A stretch of 64,000 bases of DNA from Nereocystis luetkeana (taxonomy: Eukaryota; Sar; Phaeophyceae; Laminariales; Laminariaceae), in NCBI GenBank assembly GCA_031213475.1, contig JARUPZ010000018.1, positions 8,444,406 through 8,508,405 of the forward strand, written 5' to 3'. Made by a program: the position numbers and the translations under genes. The notes beneath the pieces were generated by a model. That model saw nothing but the letters and a program-made list of their open reading frames with translations, did not search any database and was not told the DNA's origin. Positions within the stretch are counted from its first letter, which is position 1; every line of letters starts with the position of its first letter. Below, one piece after another: positions 51,409 to 62,400 of the stretch.

Positions 51409-52939
51409 CGGCCAGGCGGTGTGCCGCATAGAACACATCGTCGTGCATAGCAGCATCCATCAAAAAGGAACCATTCTGTCCGGACTCATAACAAACGTTT
51501 GTACACTATAACTCATACTGAAATCTCCCTTACATTTTCGGACATATAGCGGTAGGTACGAAACCCAGAAAAGTTCTGCGACCACCTCTGTTTAAAAAAA
51601 GTCTCTCGTCCAGCGTCGTCAAGAGCGTTATCGTCGTCTCCCTCTGTGCCTACTCACCGCTTCCGAGCGCATGCGGTCGTCCAGCACGCCACAGGTGAAC
51701 TCTAGCGCATTCGTGGCGAACAGAGGCCCTATGTGGAGAAGCTTCAAGGCAGCAACGTGGGAGAGGGGTGGTTGCGTGGGTTGGTCTTGGTGTCTTCGTC
51801 TCCTCCTGCACCTCGTAGAGTTTTAGGTTAGGCCGCACGACCCCATAGTCTAAACAGCAGTGCATTTTTTTGTTCATGTACCAGGTACCTCGTAGGAGAC
51901 CGTGGTTTGACGAATTGACTGACGGATACCCATACTAAGCATGGTATAATAATTACAACAAAGACCGTGACGCGCCCGACTCAACCGGTCCTTGTCGTAC
52001 TTTGTCTTTTAATGTTATACTACGGCTGGCTGTGTTTGTACCGTATAACATACGTACCTCACCTGGTTATACATGCCGGTATGATATACTGGTCCGAGTT
52101 ACCAGTAGACGTATCAAACTACTGCTGTATCCTCTATATCGTAGTAGTAGAGCAGATATGTCAGGAAATTTGTCAAGCAAGGCAAGACGTGCGCTGCCAA
52201 GGGTGTAGGGCCGAGTGTTCCAAACTCAAAACCTAGCTAGGATATCGGTGTCATTCAAGACAATGTACATGTCAAGGCAAAATTGATGTCTGTCACCATG
52301 GTGGGGTGAAAATTGCGTCTCCTGACATCTTTGCCCGTAGAGCGGTGCTTGTACGTATCAGGTTGTATGGTACCTGGTACGACGTATAAGAACATAAATA
52401 ATACCTGGTACATTTGTGGCACCGACCTGGTTACACAGTGTTACAGCAGTACATCAATACAGAGTGCACCAACAAGTGCACACAGCCAGATGTTGTACGA
52501 CCTGGCGTGTACGAAGACCTCGAACAGGACGGGGGAAGCGCCCAGATTATACCCCTCTGGTTGGCTATTAATTTGGGCATTATGGTCGTTTTCTGTTGTT
52601 GTTGCTGTCGTTGCTGTGTTGTGGTGTTGGTGTTGGTGTGTTTTCGTCGTGTACCCAGATGTGTGCGTGTGCGTGTGGTCCTTTTTTCTTCCCAACGATC
52701 AAGGCGTGTCGATGCAAGTCGAAGCTCCCCTCTCTTTGTCGTTCGGGTGTTGTTGTGGCCCGCGGTGGTTGTAATCTTATACTGGTAAGGGGTAAGGGGG
52801 GGCGAAGAGTGGTACCGGGAACGGGGGGGGGGGGGATCGAGGCATCCGACCGTTTCATGGTTAGATGGCATGCGAAGGAGGTGGAGAAGAGAACTGACTA
52901 CTCTAAGCAAACGATAACGTCAAGGATGCGCGAGTCGGC

Positions 52940-52970
52940 CGTCGGGGGGGGGGGGGGGGGGGGGGGGGTT
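52940..52970. repeat. Poly(G) run
   Basis: About 28 G in a row, next to TTGTCAGTCGTTTACTACTG. No gene nearby. Confidence 0.85.
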
Positions 52971-55439
52971 GTCAGTCGTTTACTACTGATACTGCTGTCG
53001 AGGTAGAGAGCTGAAAAGAGGGGTTGAACGGCAAATCGTGCTCAGATCCGGTGGCAAGGTTAAGGTTCCACATCGACTGCTTATAGTCATAGGTCCTTGA
53101 GCTTGTGGTGATGGGTGATGGAGGTGACGACAAATACAGCACTATAGTGGGGAGGGGGGGCAGGCCGAACACAGACCGGACAAGGAAGGGGCAGCGGTGT
53201 CGAAGATTGGGTAAACTCGCGGGATGGGGGTGTTCAATCAGTGATGAACTTCAAGGAGAAAGGGGGAGGGAGAAAGTTCGGGTGGGCGTGGGCGCCTGTT
53301 GTGATGAGGATGGTGGGAAGCATCGGGGACGCAGAAGGAGGGGTGGTGTTGTTACGTTATATGATAGCAGGCACCTGGTAGACAAGAGGGCACGTGATGG
53401 GGATTCGATATAAAACACTGACTCTCGCCGATGAAATGGCGGGAAGCTGGAGCCGGTACACGCAGTTAGCGTAAATCCTGACTCGGTTCTTGGTCAAGCA
53501 AAAACATGTAAAGAAGCGGCGGCACGACAGCAGTGGATGCTTATTACAGGGAAGACATGAAATGAAGACGTGAAACGAACGAATTGTAGAGAAAAGGGAG
53601 AGGATTACCAGGGAGAACGGACACTGTTGGAGACGTGGGATAGGCTGCGAAAGCAGTGCGGGTGGGGAGAAGGGGCCCGAGATGAGGGGGGAAGTAACCA
53701 GAACGAGGCAAGCCACATAGCTCAAAACATAAACATGAAAAGAACGGGGCATTGGTGGCCATTTGGACGCGGGAGGTCCAAAGGACGGCGCAAACAGACA
53801 TAGCATCACTCGAAGGAAAGAATGTCGATCCATTGCCAGGGGCTACGAGATGTTGAGGATCAAGGCGCGCGGAGAGGGGGGGGGGGGCTGCTATTGCATC
53901 AAGATCGTGAGTTTTTGGGCGCTGCAATAAAACATGATAAGGCCCCGAGGTAGTGATGACTTTTGATTTCTGGCCCGAAAGGTGCACTGCCTGTGTGACA
54001 GAGGCTGGAGGCGTGGCTAGCGTGAGCAGCAACCCGTGGGGGAAGATATTGTGCTGACAGTTGAGCTGCAAAATACATCCTACTTTCTCGGGACCGGCTC
54101 GTCCTGGGCGCTATTCCGTTCAAAAAACAAAACTTCTGCAACTTCGTGTGCTGCACCTTGGTGAGGATGGGTCGGACGGACGGCGCAAGAAACGCGTAGG
54201 GAAGGCAGAGAAAGAGGGAGGAAGTCGGGAGAGTACCGGAGATCAAGGTGCACGTTTTTTGCGGATACGAGGTGATGAAGAAAGGGTGAACACCAGGTTT
54301 TTTGTTTACTCAGAATATGATATATGGTCTACCGGGGGGACTGTGGAGGGGGGGGGCGAGGTTTCCTAGAGTGCAAGAATAGACAGTGAGGAGTATTTGG
54401 GGAAAGAAGCGACAGGAGAATAAATCGACCTACGTTCTGGATTTGGTTGGAGATGGTCGTGACGGTGTGTGTAACGATAGGGATGAGAAGGGGGGTACGC
54501 AGGCCGGACAAAGACAGGGTGGTGCGGAGTGGGGGCAATCTCACCATTATTGGGGAAACGGATGGTGGCCTCCTAGAGAGGGCGGGGGGGTGGGGGGCGT
54601 TCAGGCGGGGGGGGGGGCGCTGATCATAAATATGGTAGAGGCCTTAATGTGTGCCTCGCGGGGGGGGGGAGAGACTTCAGGCTTGACACGAAACAGTAGG
54701 TACCCGCCGCTGATAGGGGTGCAAGGGTGGACAGTGCGGAGTAGAACGGGGGCTAAGGCGATCGACCGGATCCGAGTGTTGTCCAGTAGTCGATGACGAT
54801 GGAGGTGACGGTCAACGTGGTTAGAGTGAGGAGGAAAGACAGCGGAACAGGAAGGGGCAGCAGCGCTCGTAGACCTGGCAGAGGATACGTGTGTCTCCTC
54901 CTAAGCAATATATTAACACTACGTAGCTGTTGTCGACGGCAGGACTCCCGTTTTGGCATCTCCCCCTTCGTTGCTCTCGCGGCGATATTGCCGTCGACGC
55001 CACGTCTTGGAGTGTTCATCCGACTGAGCTGCCTAAGGGTGAAGGTGAACCGTTCAGGACAGTCTTTCTCATCCCTTGAAACAGTGGAGCTAATGGCCTG
55101 GGAACAGAAGAACATAATCATGCACAGCAAACTTCAGGCTTCAATTCAGATTTTCTCTTGCAATAACATAAAGCACCACACGTATTTCAGGAAGATGGCA
55201 TCGAGTCCACGTAGTCCTGCCGACAACACCATGCTGTATAACATGTGTCCGGGTTTTCGGGATCGGCCGAGCTACCGTGAACTGCCGCTCTGGGCAGTAA
55301 TATAAGGATTGTTGTTGGGTCTTAATACTTACGTATAAACGCTCCTTGGTTCAGTGGTTAATTAGGGTGTATCTCCACATGACCGAGTGCAGGAAGGGAT
55401 CAGGTTCGCAAAAAGTTTTTACGTATGTATGTTTATGTA

Positions 55440-55560
55440 CCTGTGTGTTGTCTCCACATTAAATCGTCCTTTCTACCAAACTTCATCAGTACACCCAGGG
55501 CCCGTCCTGACTCCTTATCCTAGAGAGATACTGATTCTGTGGTCACGAGTACAACAATAG
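55440..55560 (-). repeat. Dispersed repeat family 5, inverted copy
   Basis: TCTCCACATTAAATCGTCCT, TCAGTACACCCAGGGCCCGT and TATCCTAGAGAGATACTGAT are the reverse of the 50390 copy. Confidence 0.6.
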
Positions 55561-56404
55561 TACCAATACTACAGTTAGATGCCCCAGGTGCTAAACCTGT
55601 ACGGCTGTTATTACTGTCACATTTGCATATATTTGTGTCCCCCATTTATCCCAGGTCTCCCAGTGGTACTTCATCAGAGTTCCAGTGAGTCGACCGAAAA
55701 AGCCACACCCGTGGAGAAAAATTCCCGGCGCACACTCACTCCCTGGTTCTCGCCCTGCAGGCGGGCATACTCGCCGCCGTCGACAGCAACTGCAAAAAAA
55801 CAGAGTTGACCTCGTACCTTCTTTCTCGCTCTATCTAGCTAAACCGAAAAGCTCCCGGTTCCTTTTTTCGGCGGGTGAAACGAGCACGACGACCTTCATT
55901 CAGAAGACTCAAGTACAGACGCTCGAGCGTAAAATGCGAAAGTGACTGGTGCGGGCACGTTGGGCAATCGCGCTCAAGCCGTGCTGGACGGCAATACGCT
56001 ATACCAGCAGAGGCCTGCGGAGTGCGGTGCGATAGACAACGAGTGGGGGGCTGTGTGGAACGTAAGGTAGAGTCTGCATGTAGTAGATGGCGCACCTGTG
56101 GGCGCAGGCAGAGTAAAAACTAAAAACGTACGTAGAGAACGCCTGAAACTGCTGTGACTACAAAGGGAAACGCGGCGCAACCTCGAGCCAATCGGAGCTC
56201 GGATCCTTTCGCGGAGGAGTTCGGCGGTGGAACTGCGGATTTTCCAGGTGGGCTGGGATGCTGGAACCCACCCTCGAACAAGCACCCAGAGCTGACTGCA
56301 GAGCGCGCAGCACACAAAAGGATACGTGCACGCATTGAGCCACCGGCCTGCACACCGATTGGGAGCGAAACGTGACCCTTGGAGTCACAGCCAGGTCATC
56401 CACC

Positions 56405-56470
56405 ATGGCGGAGATCCAGTTCATTGTGGACAAGCTCAACGAGCCTCCTTTTAGCAAGGATTTGCGCCTG
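56405..56470 (+). CDS. IFT81: IFT81 exon 1
   Basis: 22 codons, MAEIQFIVDKLNEPPFSKDL then RL, ending at a GTGAGC donor in phase 0. The following intron is 3.8 kb. Confidence 0.93.
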
Positions 56471-59400
56471 GTGAGCGGTGCTACCTGATACGCACACTGC
56501 AACATATCATACCCACCCTCGTGCCTGGTACCCTGGTACCTATACGACACTGGCTACAGTAGCCCTGGTGCCGGTCGAGAGGTTTTGCTGGCAGTGGCCC
56601 TCTCTCTACGGCAGACTCGTTGGTTGGACACGTAAGTGCTTGGGGTTCGACTGCGTCGGATCCACGATCTTGAAAGCGTCGTACGTACCAAGAATAAAAA
56701 AAGGTGCCACCAGAAGGCAATCACAAAACAAAGATACCAGGTACCGAAGAACGCCTACTGTACGGTTTTCGAAGGGCGGTTCATCACACGACGATCTACT
56801 GAGCGTTGTAAATATAAGTATAAAATACTGTCTGTGAAAGTGAGAGGGATCTACGCATATGTTGCTCGGAATCCTCTCTGGAGATCGACTCATCAAGCAT
56901 ACCGCCTTATGTTATTAATAGCACGCTTGGTAGTTTGAGTGTGTATATCGGCAAGTTGCTTGATCGACTTATTACTGAGCGCTACGCGAGTTTAGCGGGT
57001 CGTCCGTACGACTACACCCTGTGCGCAACCTTGCACCGTTGTGTTCTGCTGTACCCGCACGTGTACCATGGTATGCCTTTTTTAAAGGAAACGACGAGCA
57101 GGAAATACCTGTACTACGCAGCACAGCAGTTCTTACTCTTCGTGTAAAATGATCCTGAGGTTTGCCTGATACACACATATATATATGTACTGTATTACGG
57201 GGGACCTCGTAGTTAGTAGGACCAAATATTGTTATTAAATAGTACAAATGGTTAAATATATACCTGGTACGTTTTTATCTATACCATAGGTCCTATTAAC
57301 TATGGCCCCCCGTAATAGTGTCCACCGTGTCGTTGTCTGCATTTCGAAGGCGCCGGAACGTCGTATAAAAGCGGGTTTTGCTTTCGTGTATCCTATTAAT
57401 AGTACGCACCGGGTATGCGAGCATGCTGTGTCCCGAAAAAATGGAGGCTCTTTTTCATTCGAATATAATATCCAAACGGTCTTTACATTTCGGGACAGAG
57501 TGGTACGTGTAATTGTGTACCAGGTACGAGTTTTTGTGCACACGTATCATACACCTGGTGTGTGCATAGAGCTACGCACAGTACGCACCTGGTTCGAAGA
57601 GTATATACATACTCTGTGACTCTATCTCAATGTATATACGTACGAGTACAGCAGTATACCGTACTGACTGGTACTAAGTACGTACCTGGTAGGGTACAAC
57701 TCGGTCGATACATTGTCAAGCTGTGAAATCGCCCGACCATTTGATTCGTACTCTACTTACAGTGCTACCTGCTGCGGGGACTATGTGCCCCCCCCCCCGC
57801 CCCCACGGCGTGGTGGGCACGCTGGAGGACGTACTGCAGTTTATGAAGGAATGTTGGCTTGTTGACAATGTGTGTAATCGAGTATGCTCTACGTGTACGC
57901 CACCAGTATCGTATCAAGCTGAGAAAAAAAGCGCTAAAAATCTCACAAAAAAATTGGGCCCCCAGAGTTATACAACAAGCGACGAATGAGTGTAACTTGC
58001 TCACGACACACTGCAGCAGTCAGTTCCGAGATGGGTGGAGTATACCGCCACTGACAAGCTGGCTGGGCGAGTACGGCGGTATCACACCCTCACTTTTCCG
58101 ACAAACTTGAAAAATCGAGTATGTATTCAAGTCGTATCATATACCGTATCATTCATTCTTAAACGATACATTCGTTTAGTCGTTTCAAGGTGGTCGAAAC
58201 CCTTTCGTAATAAGCTACGTTCGAATAAACGTGTCAGGTATGTATGTGCATGGTGTACTGTTGCTTGCATTGTCGTCCGGCGGAAGATATAAATTTTCAA
58301 CTCGTTTACAACGTTCTAGTCTAGCACACACATGGGGGCGTTTAACCCTCTTGGGGCTCCGGAGGGGAAAATAAACGATCGAAATTGACGATTTCAGCAA
58401 CGGCGACCCCGTCATTATTGGGGGATGATATTGTACAACATGGTGTCCGAGTTACAATGGTTGAATGCAAGGAGTCGTCCGGCACGGGCGCGCCATGATC
58501 TTACCCGTACACACTGCTGGACGCTCACGCTACTTCTAGAAGGTTGGAAACACTAAATAAGTCAACCATTGTTTTCGGTCGCAATCTTGCGGTCCCTACT
58601 GTAAAAGGTAAAAACACACAAGGATGTGAGAGCGTCTACTCGGCAGTGCGTCACCAGTATCATGCTTTGAACACGAAATCAAGGTACTGTAAATTTCGTG
58701 AAATACTATTGATAAGTATCTCGTAGAATTGGCGCCCTGACCTATTCGGCAGCGAATAGTGCTCGCCACTTGCTCGCGACACACCAAAGGAGCAGGCAGT
58801 TCCAAGATGGGTGCAAGAGACATTGCTGAAACGTTGGCTCGGCGAGTGCGGCGATATCGCACCCTCGTTTTTCGACAGGCCTGCAAAAAATCGAGCACTC
58901 TTATCACGTAATAAAATAAGTGCATGCGTGTACTACTGCTGTATCATACCCTCGTCTAGTCATTTTGAGGCGGTCGGCTTCCTCTCAGCTCTCAGCGCAA
59001 ACTTTATACGTACTGGTAGTATCATCATACCATAAAGTATGTGTGTATCATACCCTTGCGGCGAAGCGCGGGGCGACCTTGACAGACGACGCAAAAGGGA
59101 GGTAAAAGGCTTTGGTCCCGAGAACTCTGCAGGATGGACCGCACGGCAGATAAATGCCGATTTTTCGGCGACCATGGCAAGATCAAGTTTCGTCCCGGTC
59201 ACCCTGCAATTCGCAAGGAGCCAGACGACCGACCGACCAAAGCTTGCCAGCGTTCCATGCTCACCCTTTTCCGCCAACGCTACGGAGAGTAGCCTTACCT
59301 GAGCTCAAACAAACCAAGACAATATTCATTCGAATCCACCTTTCTTTGCTCAAACTCCAAGGTATCCTCTGCCGAAAATGCCCACCTGGCCAAAGTGGTA

Positions 59401-62400
59401 GACTTATTTTTTGCATTTCGACGCGAGTCGACGAGGGAAGAGAGGGCTGAAGTCTTCTCGCGATAAAAAAATGCAAGGCACGAGCCGTAGTGGGAGGGGG
59501 GGGGGAAGAGCCTGCTGTGCGACCCCGGATCTGAAACTAGTAATAGGTGGGAGAGAGAAAAGAAGGGCGAAGATATTAAATGGGAAGCGAAAAAAACTGA
59601 AACACTCATTAGAGTAGGTCCGTAGCTCCACACTACCTGTTCTATACTGAATCGGAAGTTGCTTTGCTACCACCCGAGGTTAGACTCAAGGATGTAGACA
59701 TGAATCTTGCGGCGGGTATTGAGGATACTACCTTCTGACGTTTGCTGTTGGGTACATCGCCTTCGACAGCAGCTACTTATGTCTCTTTCTTTTTGGTCAT
59801 TCCAACATAGCTGCTACTGTAGTAGTAAGTGGAAACCTTCGTCCGTCAAGGGGGGGGGGGGGGGCTGAAATTCGTATCAAAAACGCCTCCCTCGGCCCGT
59901 GACATCACATCGTGCGCGTGTTCGTTTGGGAGGAGTGGAGTGCAGGGAGTTGGTCACTTCAGAGATATTTCGGCACTCTTTCCCTTCGCGTGTCTCCTCC
60001 CAGTCCCCCCCGTCCTCCCCTCTAGCCACTTCGGGATCAAACGCAATCGGGCTCAAACCTGTCTGCTAAATACGTTCCTGGAAATACACGTACTGAGTTT
60101 CGATAATTTTTTGACCCGACATTAGCACGAAACACAAGAAAACCATGTTTGGATACTGAACAAAAACAGGATGGGACACGCCCTGCCTCGCATAAAAATC
60201 GAGCCTCAGGCCCAAAATGACACCTTCCAAAGTCGCGTACTGTGAATATATGCGCCGCGTGCTCCCGCCACCGGTAGGTTTCCTTCGACGAGAAGTCACC
60301 CGCAGATCTGCTGCAGGTGCTGAATGAGGTTTTTTCAGCGATCGACCCCCAGCAAACCTCGGAGCAGGACGAGCCCGACGATGCCGGCACGACTCGTCTG
60401 CTGTCGTTCCTTGTCATGCTCAAGTTTCCGATACGGGAGCACCAGCGAGACGACTTCCGCCGCGGGCTGGCAGTGGGGTGAGAAGCCTTCGGCACCTTGC
60501 CGATAACACGTACATGCGTGATCATTACTGCTTGTTGGTGCTGAACCTTGAACACAATACCCGGCGCACAAACGTTTGCTGCCGAGAAGACGGGCAGAGA
60601 ACGGTTCGGAGATAACGGCCGTAACGGTTCCGCGCGAACGTAGTCCTGACATGGTTTGACGTACCGAAGGTTTCAGCAGCGTATTTATCTATCGCGATTT
60701 AGTTTTCCAACACTGCTGTAAGAGAAGGTTCCGCCAAGTGTGCTCTCTACCAAAATCAAACTCTTGCCCGCTACGCATCTACGTACGTAGTTGGTACCAG
60801 GTATAGGAGTTGGGCATGACCATGACTGAAATGCTCCGCCGCCCCCCCCCCCCTCCCTCCCCCCCCCCTCATTGCTCGATCCGAAACTAATGCCTTTGTC
60901 GTTTTTGTGCGAGGCAAGCGACAAAGGGGTTGTCTACCCGGCCATGCATTGGTGCCTACAAAGGCTCCCGCAGTTGAAGAAACGGGCGTATCTAGCGCGC
61001 TACCTCATGCCTGTGGAGGTGCCCGTGGAGTTCATGCAGGATCAGGCGTTGGTCGATCTCCACGCATCTTACCGGGAACTGCAGGTTAGCGCCTTCACCT
61101 TGCAGGGTCAGCCAGAGGCGGGCGGGCGGGCGGGGGGGGGGTGTACTCGTGTCATCCACGATCGAAGGCGTATGGCCATAGACCCTCGCATCCCTACAAT
61201 GCCGAGACGGAACACGTCGGGTTTTCACCGACCAGGTGGATAATGCATGCACCAAGCGCGAAGCACCGTGGGGTGTTGGGCGAGTCGCATGCAGAGTGAG
61301 CTGCATCCTCCTAAGAACCGGTTTTGAGGCGGATTTTCTTGCATATGGATAGGCTGGGGCGGGACGGGGGGGCGGGGGGGGGGAAGAGAAGTCGCGGCCT
61401 TTTTTGCAACCTTATTACAGTCGGAAAATAGATCCGGTGTCTGGAAACTCCTCTATGGGGCTCAAGAGACCAACTCACGGCATGGCAGGGGGGTTTCAAT
61501 GTACCTTGTTTCTGCGGATTGGTTGGCCACTAACTGCGAGGGTAACACTTGCCAATGCACTGCGAGAGAAACATTTTTTGCCACTGCTTCGCGTGGGGGT
61601 AGACGAAACTCCTACAGGCCATGTCTTCATTGTATACCACCCGATACTACTTGTTGGGTAAAATATCGCCCCGCCCAGCCCCCAAAATTCCGGCTCGTGG
61701 CGCATCAGAAAACCCGAGTCACTGCCATATTAGCCTATTAATAGTTCCTCTGAATCGTTCGATGCAGGCGGATTTCAAGGCGACTCACAAGGAGGTGGAC
61801 CAGATTCGCACCACAGACCTTCGGCCGGGCGAGCTTCGAGGAGAGATCGGGCAGCTGGAGGACGAGAAGAAGCAGCTAACGGAAAAGATCTCCAAACTCA
61901 AGGGAAACGTCAGCGACGAGCCCGGTAAACTATGACTTGCTGGGAGTGAAAAGGGTTCGCTGATTCTCATTTAGAGGTGTCACGTTGCTTCCCCCTGGCC
62001 TTTCTCGCTACATTTGACCTAGTTCTGCATAAGAAACCATCGCCAATTTGCACAGCGACGCATTTCGCGGTCCTCCTTTGCTCCCACGTCCCGGCCCCTA
62101 ATACTTGCACCGGGCCCGGCCCCAGCTGACCATAACATAAAACTGGGACGCCTAAAGCCAAGCATGCTCCGGTGCAGACAAGGATACGCCGGTGCGTCCC
62201 GCCCCTGTTGTCAAAGCCTCCAGCGAAAATGTCACCCAAACGTAGAAGTGCACCACTTAGCCGCCGGGAAAATAACGCCCTGGACGTCAATCAACAAAAA
62301 CCTGCTCATGCTTCCGTTTTCGAGGTGCATCGAAAAGCCCCTTTTTCGGTTCTTCCCGCCGATATGGTTGAGGTTTTCTACCTGTTAAAACAGGCGTTTT

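Larger units (their letters stand above)
48118..56404. other. Gene-poor region upstream of IFT81
   Basis: About 8.3 kb of MITE remnants, microsatellites, a SINE, and G-rich degenerate sequence at 53100-54800 with recurring GGGGGCAGGCCGRACA-like blocks. One coding-like frame at 51187-51408 is listed separately. The 5' UTR and promoter of IFT81 should lie near 55300-56404. Confidence 0.5.

Noticed and set aside
53100..54800. A gene in the G-rich region
   Set aside because: Frames on both strands are low complexity and reflect repeated GGGGGCAGGCC-like blocks.
55340..55420. A tRNA-like segment (TTGGTTCAGTGGTTAA, then GGTTCGCAA)
   Set aside because: It resembles boxes A and B, but no cloverleaf can be drawn. 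Probably another SINE remnant.
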